From Leuctra nigra (Eukaryota > Arthropoda > Insecta > Plecoptera > Leuctridae): a DNA stretch of 64,000 nucleotides. The position numbers and the translations under genes were made by a program. The notes under the pieces are model-generated. The model was not told the DNA's origin. It ran no database searches and worked only from the letters and a program-made list of their open reading frames with translations. Numbering within the stretch: the stretch's first letter is position 1; every line of letters begins with the position of its first letter. The DNA lies in contig OW203768.1 of assembly GCA_934045905.1 (NCBI GenBank), positions 4,244,316 to 4,308,315 on the forward strand, in the 5' to 3' direction. Shown here piece by piece: positions 1 through 12,023 of this stretch.

Positions 1-745
1 ATCTCATTTGACTTGTTATAAAACCAACCGGAAGCCGCCATTTTGAAACCGGAAGTGACATCATATATCAATAACGGCTAAATAGATTTGAACGAAACCA
101 GCGCTAAACAATTTAGACGGTCAACTTTATGTATTATCATCAATAATATTTGCAGTTTTCCATACCAAAACTGGAAATGACGTCACACTTTTTAAGAATC
201 TCACAAATTTACATGTTGATGCAATAAATATACTATTTCAGACAGCTTATAATAAAATGTAATCATGTTTAAATTATAATTCAAGGAGTCAGTTGATTTC
301 AGCAGCCATTTTGAAACCGGAAGAAACGCCATATCTCGAAAACTGGTTGACAGATCGGTATGAAACTAGCGCGAAACGATTCGGAAGGCCATCTCTATGG
401 AATAGGAACAGTCAAACTAGAATGTTCCTATTTATGAGACCGGAAATGACGTCATTCAAATTTATAAATTATTATAATCCCCTCCTATACAATAAATACA
501 TATTCAGAAAGCTTAAAATGATACACATCATTTATAGTTATAAATTCTATGTGGCAGTGCAGAAAGTTCAGCAGCCATTTTGACAACGGATATGTTGCCA
601 TATCTCGGAACTTGGTTGACCGATTGGAATGAAACCTTTGCTATTCTTCATGAAAATAACCAAATTGTAAAGGGTGATTTTTTTTAATGATATAGTAATT
701 GTTCATTCGATTGTCACAAGTTGTAAGAATAAACTAAAGAAAGTA
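1..745 (+). repeat. Dispersed repeat with CCATTTTGAAACCGGAA units
   Basis: Three diverged units each carry CATTTTGAAACCGGAAGT-like sequence followed by TATCTCGAAAACGG and a GAACGAAA-like motif. The same units occur at 31,240-31,720 in this orientation and inverted at 27,510-27,893 and 29,134-29,290, always next to the foldback MITE. This is the arm of a larger unclassified element. Confidence 0.7.
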
Positions 746-752
746 GTGATAT

Positions 753-1147
753 CCCATTAAAAAACACTTCGTGTAAAAATAACAGCCAAGTCTCTTCAAC
801 TAAAAAAAATATGAAATCTAAAAATTCTGCACTGAAAAGTAGTGATATCAAAAAATGAGCCAAGTCAAAACTTTATTTTAAAATCAAAAAATACTTGGCG
901 CATCGTTTTTTTAGGGCATTATAGGTGTACTATGTATATGGATATTTTATGTATATTTTATAATTGGCCTATACTTCCAAGCTTTTTATATACACGATGC
1001 GCCAAGTATTTTTTGATTTTCAAATAAAGTTTTGACTTGGCTCATTTTTTGATATCACTACTTTTCAGTGCAGAATTTTTAGATTTCATATTTTTTTTAG
1101 TTGAAGAGACTTGGCTGTTATTTTTACACGAAGTGTTTTTTAATGGG
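753..1147. mobile_element. Foldback MITE, copy 1
   Basis: A near-perfect 395-bp palindrome runs from CCCATTAAAAAACACTTCG to its complement. Arms of about 180 bp carry ACAGCCAAGTCTCTTCAACT and ACTTGGCGCATCG; the centre is near 940. The preceding 1-745 is the arm of the larger family that flanks the other copies. Confidence 0.85.
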
Positions 1148-1149
1148 AT

Positions 1150-2849
1150 TCAGTACTACTGCAACATGCATATTATATTCAGTGTCTTGTATTCCAAATA
1201 ATGTACCTAGTGGATGTATTATGATTATGATTAGAAACATGAAGATATAACATGGTATAATGTTCTGTTCAATATTGTTCAAGGTATAACATGGTATGAC
1301 ATAGCATCAAGTTATGTATCAACAAATGTTCTTTTTTAAATTTTCATTTTACTGATTAATAACTGACAATGTATAGTAGTATTAGTATTTAGTATTTAAT
1401 AATCGTTCAGCTATATATTATATTCCGTATATTGTACTACATATAATGTCTCTGGTATATTATAGAAATCTAGTAGTATAATCATTGACGTACACTGGGG
1501 GTGGGGACATGCGACTGGCCAGTCATCTGTCGTCGATGTCTAGTGACAAACGGAACCGCCCCGTTCTTACGTACAGACCAAGGTCAAATTCTTCACTCTT
1601 CCGGCTGAGATCGTCTTACATTTGGAAAGATTGCACGGAAAGCTGACGCAGCACAACAATAAGCTTAATTTAGGCCTATGTTATAAATATGAAGGCATGT
1701 TGTAGCGTTGAACAAAATTAATAATAATGTCTTTATATTGCCAGAATCGTGGTTTGTAATGCGGCCTCAGACATCGGCGGAAGCATTCAGTGCTGCAGCT
1801 ATATTAGTCACGAGTCCCATACTGAGCGGTAGTCAATGGTATAATATGATTATGATTAGTAACATGATTAGAAGTTATAAAGTGCTTATATCCATGTAAA
1901 ATATGCCCCGACACAAGTCTTCGTGACTTATTGGGGTATATCAAACAAATATGTGAACACTGTGTGAACACACTCTTCACTCTCTGTACCATTTTGAAAA
2001 ATAAAAATAAATCAAATCAAATCAGATAGTAGATTAAGTTGATTTTAATAGTTGTACCTAGGTACTTTTACGCTTTAATATGTGTCTTAGTTGATTAATA
2101 TTTATTGTGTCGTGTAACTTCTTTAATCATAGTTTAAATAGATTTTTTTGTTATGTTTTAAATCCCAATTGTGGAATATTTTGTATTCTGTTGGTGATTT
2201 CAATTAAAATGAAAATGAAAAATGTAACTACAATTCTCCAGTTGCTCAACGAACTGAATTATCACTTGTGCGTTGACGAGTAACAATGCTACATGATGCT
2301 GCATTACATGATGCCATTGTTCATTTTACCAAGAGCTTCAGGAGCCAATGCAACATTCAGGAGGATCAAGAGCTGCATGCATGACGCATCAAGATGGCAT
2401 TTATTTGATGATACCACCCACCATGATTATCACAATGATCATCACAAGTGTTTCGGAAACATAGGTAAATATCCGACCATCCGCTTCTATATGCACACTG
2501 GACAGAGTGTAAAGGACACCGAGAAGAAAGATACCTACATTATCAGGTAATTCCTGGAGAAGTACGGCGCCACGTCATTGGAGGTGATCGGGCTGCTAAA
2601 AGGAGCAAAAAGAACCACCACAAGTTTCTTTCAAGGATTTTTGCATGGCATTTTAATTTTGTAAATCATTTACATCACATCAGCATTTTATCAATGAAAG
2701 GCTCCTTTGTATTTGATATAATTTTAGCTTTAAACATTTATATTCTTATTTACAATTTATTCCAGCGTTTTTTATTTAAATAAAAGATGTCTTCTTTCCC
2801 TTCTTTAAATCAGAGCTCAAAATTGTTTTAATTGTTTCTTACATCAAGA
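1150..2849. other. No gene seen
   Basis: This stretch is AT-rich. TTTTGAAAAATAAAAATAAA followed by AAATC repeats near 1,992-2,024 could be a retroelement tail. A moderately GC-rich stretch at 2,290-2,660 has an 85-codon frame that I do not recognise. Confidence 0.5.
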
Positions 2850-3170
2850 AATGTGTATTTGTTGCAGCCCATTCCACTTTGGCCTTGAAGCATTGCTTGC
2901 GGTGGGCGTCCCTAATTGCATAATGCAGCTTCACCTTTCGGACATTGGTTTGCAATATTTATCTTTTTCATACCTGCATTTATTACATTCCTGTTTCATT
3001 TTGATGTGAAGCAAATGTTTTATAGCTTTGTTTGGTGTTCAATAACACTAGATTGTGTAGGATCGGATTTACCAAAAACACCGACTTTATTTTCTTCACA
3101 CTTTTTTCCCATTTCCAATCTGATCCTCGGAATGCGTTTTCACGCAGTATACCACATGCCTCCCACAAAC

Positions 3171-3558
3171 CCTCGACAGGTGAACAAAGAGCCTCCACCA
3201 CCACCATCGCCTAAGAGCTCGTGTGTGGACGAGGGTCTGTTACGCTTGCACACGACACGGCCAGGCTACATCTCTCAGGACCACGTTCAAGCCGCATGCC
3301 CTCGACAGGTGAACAAATTGAGCCTCCACCACTGCCATCTCCTAAGAGCTCGTGTGTGGACGAGGATCTGTTACGCTTGCACACGGCACGGCCAGGCTAC
3401 ATCTCTCAGGACCATGTTCAAGCCGCATGCCCTCGACAGGTGAACAAAGAGCCTCCACCACCGCCATCTCCTAAGAGCTCGTGTGTGGACGAGGATCTGT
3501 TACGCTTGCACACGACACGACCAGGCTACAACTCTCAGGACCACGTTCAAGCAGCATG
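3171..3558 (+). repeat. 129-bp tandem repeat, three units
   Basis: Three units begin CCTCGACAGGTGAACAAA at 3,171, 3,300 and 3,431. A 2-bp insertion in the second shifts the reading frame, so the open frames spanning them are judged incidental. Confidence 0.9.
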
Positions 3559-5630
3559 CCCGTGTCGTGAGGGAATAGGCTTATTTGTCATTTGTTCCGA
3601 ATCATGACGCAAGCAACCATATTCATTATACTTTTCAATCATCTTTTTTACTGTTGTTGTGTTTGAGCGCTCTACACAGTTGGGGAAAGTTTCAGACCCG
3701 ATTCTGTTTTCAAAGTCCATTGTACATTACTTTGCAATTTTAATTTGGTTTTAATATTTATTTTAGTATAATAACACATTTTCTAATATTTTTTTAATCG
3801 CTCGTCGTATAATTTTAAATAAATATCCATAATTTAGTCAATTTTAGTATTCGAGTGTTGTGATTATTGAGAACATTGTGGGATTTTGTTTTATTGTTCC
3901 AGAAAGAAACCAACTAGGATGTCAAACTCGAACTATACACAATGGAATATTTGAAGAAGCTTATTCCAGTTCTGGTGACTATTTTGATGTATATTTTTTC
4001 CTGGATGAGTTTCTTTCATGTCCTTCGACTCCATCCTTTAACATCATATTCACTATTTTATACTCTCCCATGTCTCAATTCATAGTAAGTCACTCAAGCC
4101 GGGGCCAGAGTAGGGGGTCTTGTCCCCCGAATCCCAAGCGGAACGTGAACGCTCGGATGTGTTCGTTTTCGGCGCCCTGACACATATTTTACAAGGACTG
4201 CACCCCTGTTATTGACTTCACGTACGATCTGATGGATGCAAACAGGAACTTATTGTTCTCCCTGTGCTTTACGCCATGATCATACCTGGGCTCTAATGTA
4301 TTTATCGTCAATCTTAAAATGTCATCATCACCATCGTGTTAGGTTCTTCTCTCCATCAACACCGCGCCTGAACAGACCACTAGTTCTGATTCAGACATAT
4401 TCCGTCCAGTCCTGGAAGAGGCTGGATGTACAGCTCTGTGACGGAATCCTAGCCTCTGACGTCACACAAGCATGCTCGGCGGCTCACTGGCGAGTTAGTT
4501 CTCTCCAATGCAATGAGATCCGGAAGCAAGCTCGTTGCTTCTGCCATCTTAGCGCTGCTGACAGCCATGTTTGAATATATAAAGGACAAGTGTTTTGGCA
4601 TACATTTAATGAAAAACTTTCGTAGGCATAATATCCTTGGTTTCGGGACTTTAAACAGCTAACTTTGAACTGCATTTGTCTTGGCAATCTGTATGTTAGT
4701 GAAAGATAACCCTCAATCTTTTTGTAAACAAGAACGCAATTTAATTTTCAAATGTTCATAGTACACTTTTTTGCAGTTTTAATTTGATGCCAAATTGTTG
4801 CCACAGTTTAAACTTATCACACCTTTCTTCTATTATTTTAATCGTGATGCCTCAAAGATATTTCCTAAATTTAATTGCCTATTTTAAAAAGTCCGTAGAT
4901 GTACTACTTCGCAATTTTATTTTGCTTACATACATTTATACTATTATTCCTTTTAATAATCATAAATATACTTTTGTATCAGATCGCAAAATTGTTTCAA
5001 TTGTTTCTTTGCGGAAAGTATCTGTTATTGATTTATTCAGGCAAAGCAGAACGTAAGAGCCTGAACGCTGTGCTTCATACACTTGCTGCGCTGGACGGTC
5101 GGCCTAGACCCGAAGGAAGCCAACGGACAGAACTGGCGAACTATAAGATGATAGATTTTTAAATATAAGTTCATGCTTCTGTGTCGTCAAGAGTTTGTCA
5201 TGGCAACTGTATCATCCTTGTAACATACCACGCCGAGACACACATGTCTCCGCCTGACACTGTGTGGTGCTGGCAACAGGTCGCCATGGTACAAGTGTTC
5301 AAGCTACAAGCTTCTACACCATGAGGATAGCTCGTGCGACTGGATCACCAGCTTCGTCGTTATAATTAGACGATTACGGCCCATTCATTGAAGTCGAAAT
5401 GACAGACGTCATTGAAAGTGTTTCAACGGGTAAATCATGACGAGACATCTCTCTCCCGACACCAAGTGGTGCTGGCAACAGGTTGCCATGCTACTCGTGT
5501 AAACAAGCTTCTACACCATTATTGCTCCAGGTAGTTTACACAGAACTCGTCAGAAGATTGCGACATTAATACGAAATGACAGACGTCGTTTGAAACGAAA
5601 GTGTTTCAACGGGTAAAACATGGCGAGACA

Positions 5631-8207
5631 TCTCCATCTCCCGACACCAGGTGACGCTGGCAGCACGCCGCCATGTTGTTGTTCTACACGAGCAACAGCG
5701 TCAACATATTCCTGTGTCTCCATCTCCCGACACCAGGTGACGCTGGCAGCACGCCGCCATGTTGTTGTTCTACTCGAGCAACAGCGTCAACATATTTCTG
5801 TGTCTCCATCTCCCGACACCAGGTGACGCTGGCAGCACGCCGCCATGTTGTTGTTCTACTCGAGCAACAGCGTCAACATATTCCTGTGTCTCCATCTCCC
5901 GACACCAGGTGACGCTGGCAGCACGCCGCCATGTTGTTGTTCTACACGAGCAACAGCGTCAACATATTCCTGTGTCTCCATCTCCCGACACCAGGTGACG
6001 CTGGCAGCACGCCGCCATGTTGTTGTTCTACACGAGCAACAGCGTCAACATATTCCTGTGTCTCCATCTCCCGACACCAGGTGACGCTGGCAGCACGCCG
6101 CCATGTTGTTGTTCTACACGAGCAACAGCGTCAACATATTCCTGTGTCTCCATCTCCCGACACCAGGTGACGCTGGCAGCACGCCGCCATGTTGTTGTTC
6201 TACACGAGCAACAGCGTCAACATATTCCTGTGTCTCCATCTCCCGACACCAGGTGACGCTGGCAGCACGCCGCCATGTTGTTGTTCTACTCGAGCAACAG
6301 CGTCAACATATTCCTGTGTCTCCATCTCCCGACACCAGGTGACGCTGGCAGCACGCCGCCATGTTGTTGTTCTACACGAGCAACAGCGTCAACATATTCC
6401 TGTGTCTCCATCTCCCGACACCAGGTGACGCTGGCAGCACGCCGCCATGTTGTTGTTCTACACGAGCAACAGCGTCAACATATTCCTGTGTCTCCATCTC
6501 CCGACACCAGGTGACGCTGGCAGCACGCCGCCATGTTGTTGTTCTACACGAGCAACAGCGTCAACATATTCCTGTGTCTCCATCTCCCGACACCAGGTGA
6601 CGCTGGCAGCACGCCGCCATGTTGTTGTTCTACTCGAGCAACAGCGTCAACATATTCCTGTGTCCCCATCTCCCGACACCAGGTGACGCTGGCAGCACGC
6701 CGCCATGTTGTTGTTCTACTCGAGCAACAGCGTCAACATATTCCTGTGTCTCCATCTCCCGACACCAGGTGACGCTGGCAGCACGCCGCCATGTTGTTGT
6801 TCTACACGAGCAACAGCGTCAACATATTCCTGTGTCTCCATCTCCCGACACCAGGTGACGCTGGCAGCACGCCGCCATGTTGTTGTTCTACTCGAGCAAC
6901 AGCGTCAACATATTCCTGTGTCTCCATCTCCCGACACCAGGTGACGCTGGCAGCACGCCGCCATGTTGTTGTTCTACACGAGCAACAGCGTCAACATATT
7001 CCTGTGTCTCCATCTCCCGACACCAGGTGACGCTGGCAGCACGCCGCCATGTTGTTGTTCTACACTAGCAACAGCGTCAACATATTCCTGTGTCTCCATC
7101 TCCCGACACCAGGTGACGCTGGCAGCACGCCGCCATGTTGTTGTTCTACACGAGCAACAGCGTCAACATATTCCTGTGTCTCCATCTCCCGACACCAGGT
7201 GACGCTGGCAGCACGCCGCCATGTTGTTGTTCTACTCGAGCAACAGCGTCAACATATTCCTGTGTCTCCATCTCCCGACACCAGGTGACGCTGGCAGCAC
7301 GCCGCCATGTTGTTGTTCTACTCGAGCAACAGCGTCAACATATTCCTGTGTCTCCATCTCCCGACACCAGGTGACGCTGGCAGCACGCCGCCATGTTGTT
7401 GTTCTACACTAGCAACAGCGTCAACATATTCCTGTGTCTCCATCTCCCGACACCAGGTGACGCTGGCAGCACGCCGCCATGTTGTTGTTCTACACGAGCA
7501 ACAGCGTCAACATATTCCTGTGTCTCCATCTCCCGACACCAGGTGACGCTGGCAGCACGCCGCCATGTTGTTGTTCTACTCGAGCAACAGCGTCAACATA
7601 TTCCTGTGTCTCCATCTCCCGACACCAGGTGACGCTGGCAGCACGCCGCCATGTTGTTGTTCTACTCGAGCAACAGCGTCAACATATTCCTGTGTCTCCA
7701 TCTCCCGACACCAGGTGACGCTGGCAGCACGCCGCCATGTTGTTGTTCTACTCGAGCAACAGCGTCAACATATTCCTGTGTCTCCATCTCCCGACACCAG
7801 GTGACGCTGGCAGCACGCCGCCATGTTGTTGTTCTACTCGAGCAACAGCGTCAACATATTCCTGTGTCTCCATCTCCCGACACCAGGTGACGCTGGCAGC
7901 ACGCCGCCATGTTGTTGTTCTACTCGAGCAACAGCGTCAACATATTTCTGTGTCTCCATCTCCCGACACCAGGTGACGCTGGCAGCACGCCGCCATGTTG
8001 TTGTTCTACTCGAGCAACAGCGTCAACATATTCCTGTGTCTCCATCTCCCGACACCAGGTGACGCTGGCAGCACGCCGCCATGTTGTTGTTCTACACTAG
8101 CAACAGCGTCAACATATTCCTGTGTCTCCATCTCCCGACACCAGGTGACGCTGGCAGCACGCCGCCATGTTGTTGTTCTACACTAGCAACAGCGTCAACA
8201 TATTCCT
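5631..8207 (+). repeat. 86-bp tandem array, about 30 units
   Basis: The array contains about 30 head-to-tail copies of an 86-bp GC-rich unit with CTCCCGACACCAGGTGACG and GCCGCCATGTTGTTG. Units differ at few sites, mainly ACACGAG, ACTCGAG or ACACTAG. Because 86 is not a multiple of three, the same 79-residue frame recurs in successive frames; these are not treated as genes. Diverged relatives lie just upstream at about 5,235-5,330 and 5,450-5,525. Confidence 0.97.
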
Positions 8208-8779
8208 AAGTGCGCAGACTCAAGTCCAGCCTCAGGCTTGGGACTCCTCGTGCAACTTCTTAACTAACTTCTCGACAGCGTCCCCGAGTTAGTGAGATGC
8301 AACTGCTGAACGGAATCACGGCTTGTTGTAAGAAGATGGACAGCATGTGACCAGCCTCTTCTATGATGAAGACAAGACGCCGAGCTGGGCAAAAGCTTGA
8401 CGCATACATTCGTTGGAGGAAAACGAACGAGTATGCGGTACACACACATATATATTTTTTTTTACAAATTGTCTAATATTTTAATCGTCATGTATTATTT
8501 TATTTTTTTATTTTATTTATTTGTAAGCGTAACGCTTTTAGGAATACACAGTTTTACATTCAAAATTGCATTGATAATGCATATCTTGTGCACCAAAGAT
8601 ATGTCCTCTTTTTAATTTCATATTTGATAATGTCTATAGTGTATTACTTCGCAATTTTATTTTGCTTTCATACATTCCTACTTTTATTTCTTTTAATAAT
8701 CATAAATATGCTTTTGTATCAGATCGCGAAATTGTTTTATTTCTTTCATATGTACATACGTCGAGTTGATGCTAACACA

Positions 8780-11770
8780 TTCCACTTCTGCCCTTAAGCA
8801 TTGCTTGATGGGCGTCCCATAATGCAGTTTTCCCTTTCGGATATTTGCTTGCCCTTTTTATCTTTCTTCTCCCTGCATTTATTTCATCCCCGTATTATTT
8901 TCATGTGAAGCCAAGGAATTACGAGCGCAGAGTAACTTCATGTTTTAAACCTAATAATTTGGTCAATGACCTTCGTACTAAGCAAATAAATTTAGATATT
9001 TTAATATTTTAAATTCTATATTGTATTATGCGGTACTCCCAACAACACCGACTTCATTTTCGGACTTTGGGTCATGTAGGAATGTTTCCATCAAACCTTC
9101 GCTGCGCACTCCATTTCCGTTCTCAATCTGATTTTGGAATTGCGTAATGGTCAACTACCAGCTTCTAATGAACCAAGTGTTTTAAGTGATGGCTATGTAA
9201 ATAACAGTGTTTCGACGGGAAAGACATGGCGTGGAGAGCAGGTGACCAGCCTCTTCTATGACTACAAGACGCCGAGCTGGGCAAAAGCATGGTGGATACA
9301 TTCGTTGCAGGAAAACGTGCAAGTTCAATACAGTGGGGATAGTTTCAGATCAGATGATATTTTTAAATGTCCATACTGCAGTATTTTGCAATTTATTTTG
9401 GTCACACATATATATATTTTTTTTAAACAAATTTTCTACTATTTTAATCGCCATGTGCACCAAAGATGTGTCCAATTTAATTTCATATTTTATAATGTCC
9501 ATAGTGTTCTACTATTGTTAGTGGCTTTCATACATTTATACTATTATTTCCTTTAATAATCATAAATATACTTTTGTATCAGATAGCAAAATTGTTTTAA
9601 TTTCCTGTTGTTTCTTGATTTTTGTTTTAATTTCTCTGTTGGAGATGACATCGGGACTGGCCGGTGGTCGACATCTTCCACATTGAAAGGTAACACGTTC
9701 TTCTTCAGTGCGGTGTTTGCGGAGCTGCTGACGAAAGGCGTGTTCGTGACGTCATCATCTCCTGGAGCGCCATGACACGGGCGGTTTGTAACGCACAGTG
9801 GATTACATATTCACTATTATACTCTCCCATGTCTCAATTCATTGTAAGTCACTCAAGCCGGGGCCAGAGTAGGGGGTCTTGTCCCCCGAATCCCAAGCGG
9901 AACGTGAACGCTCGGATGTGCTCGTTTTCGGTGCCCTGACACATATTTTACAAGGACTGCACCCCTGTTATTGACTTCACGTACGATCTGAAGGATGCAA
10001 ACAGGAACCTATTGTTCTCACTGTGCTTTACGCCATGATCATACCTGGGATCTAATGTATTTATCGTCAAACGAAGATAAAATGTCATCAAATCAAATGC
10101 CATCACTTATGATAGAATATATGCCATTAGCATGTCATCATAAACTGGGACCGGTATTTCGTCATCATCACCATCGTGTTAGGAATCTTCTCTCTATCAA
10201 CACCGCGCCTGAACAGACTACTAGTTCTGATTCAGACATATTTCGTCCAGACCTGGAAGAGGCTGGATGTCCAGCTCGGTGACGCAATCCTAGCCTCTGA
10301 CGTCACACAAGCATGCTCGGCGGCTCACTGGCAAGTTAGTTCTCTCCAATGCAATTCAAAGCCGGAAGCAAGCTCGTTGCTTCTGCCACCTTAGCGCTGC
10401 TGACAGCCATGTTTGAATATATAGTGGACAAGTGTTTTGGCAAACATTTACATGAACAACTTTCGTTGGGAGTTTTCATTATATCTTTGGTTTCGGGACT
10501 TTAAATCGGTAACTTTGAACTTAATTTATCTTGTCAATATGTATGTTAGTGAAAGATAACCCTCAATATTTCCATAAAAAAAGAACGCAACACTATACGA
10601 GATGGGCAGTCGAATTTCCCAGCAATATTGATGCTACTTTACTTGAACATGCCGAATTATTTATTTTGCAGTTTTAATTTTTTGCCACATACGTCACACC
10701 TTTTCTTTAGCTATTTTAATCGCGATGCCTCAAAGATATTTCATATTTTTAATTGCCTGTTTTCTAATGTCCATAGAGTACTACTTCGCAATTTTATTTT
10801 GCTTTCATACATTTAAATACTATCATTCCTTTTAATAATCATAAATATATTTTGTTATCAGAACGCAAAATAATTTTAATTGTTTCTTTGAGGTGAGTTT
10901 CTGTTATTGATTTATTCAGGCAAAGCAGAGGACGTAAGAAACGGAGTCCATTTGCACGCGCACCAGCGTTCCGCATAGACCTGAAGGAAGGCAGACACAA
11001 CTTGGTACCTATAACTATAAGTATAATTATAATGTAGCAGAGTAGGCTACGCATTAAGAAAATAAATTAAGTTGTATTAATATTTTATAGCGTTGTTTGG
11101 TGTTCAATAATACTCCTTCCTTTCTTAATCTGATTTTCAAAATGTGTGTCATTTCAAAAGCGTAATAAATGTTGTTGTCATTTTGATGTAAATCAAAGTG
11201 TTTCAACGGGTATGACATGGCGACACATAGGTCCAGCATTCTCACAAAGTGCGCATACTCAAGTCCAGCCTCAGGCTTGGGACTCCACGTGCAACTTCTT
11301 AAATGACTGCTTGACAGCGTCCCCGAGTTCGAGAGATGCAACTGCTGAACGGAATCACGGCTTGTTGTAAGAAGCGTGGACAGCATGTGACCAGCCTCTT
11401 CTATGATGAAGACAAGACGCCGAGCTGGGCAAATGCATGGCGGATACATTCGTTGGAGGAAAGCGAACGAGCAAAGTTTCAGATCCGATGATATTTTAAA
11501 GTGTCTATTAGCACACTATTTTACCGTTTTTATTTGTTGTCATATTAAATTTATCATGGTTTACGTTTATAACACATTTTCTTCTATTATTTTAATCGTG
11601 ATGCCTCAAAGAAATTTTTAATTTTTAATTGCCTATTTTATATTGTAGTATTGTAGTGTAGTTATATTGTATAATGTCCATAGATGTACTACTTCGCAAT
11701 TTTATTTTGCTTTCATACATTTACTATTATTCCTTTTAATAATCATAAATATACTTTTGTATCTTCAGAA
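8780..11770 (+). repeat. Complex repeat block, copy 2 (no array)
   Basis: This is the second copy of the block, shorter because the 86-bp array is absent. At 11,200-11,250 GTTTCAACGGGTATGACATG passes within 50 bp to AAGTGCGCATACTCAAG, the sequences that flank the array in copy 1. A third copy of the closing module lies at about 9,205-9,605 (GACCAGCCTCTTCTATGA..AAGACGCCGAGCTGGGC). Confidence 0.8.
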
Positions 11771-11982
11771 TCCTAGACCTTTTTATTACCCCGAAAACGC
11801 CGCCTCCGGGATGTCGAAGTAGTATGATGATTTGATGTATATGTTTTATGTGTATTGTGTATTGTGTAGTACTCCTGCTGATAAGCTTAATTTATTTTGT
11901 AGCTTAGCAGGGCAAAGTACATAATATTTGTATATGTTTAATCTCAAATAAATTTAAAAAAATATATATATATATATATTAT
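11771..11982 (+). other. Possible retrotransposon 3' end
   Basis: A segment ending in AATCTCAAATAAATTTAAAAA and a (TA)n run looks like a polyadenylated 3' terminus. No coding sequence is attached. Confidence 0.25.
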
Positions 11983-12023
11983 CAGTCGAATAAGATCAGC
12001 CGCGATCAGTACAGTTTGTACTG

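Larger units (their letters stand above)
2850..8770 (+). repeat. Complex repeat block, copy 1 (contains the 86-bp array)
   Basis: Segments recur in the same order in 8,780-11,770: 2,870-3,010 with 8,780-8,915; 4,045-4,700 with 9,800-10,550; 4,780-5,150 with 10,645-11,030; 5,400-5,440 with 11,185-11,215; and 8,208-8,760 with 11,235-11,770. It is therefore a tandem duplication of an unclassified element or satellite-like block. No protein motif was recognised in it. Confidence 0.8.

Noticed and set aside
2293..2550. 85-residue frame with His/Asp-rich segment
   Set aside because: No family resemblance, no splice sites and no codon evidence; left unannotated.
3171..3607. Proline-rich frames of 128-175 residues
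   Set aside because: They arise from a 129-bp tandem repeat, and a 2-bp insertion shifts the frame between units.
5620..8186. About thirty overlapping 60-79-residue open frames
   Set aside because: They are the same 86-bp tandem repeat read repeatedly in rotating frames, with no other sign of coding.
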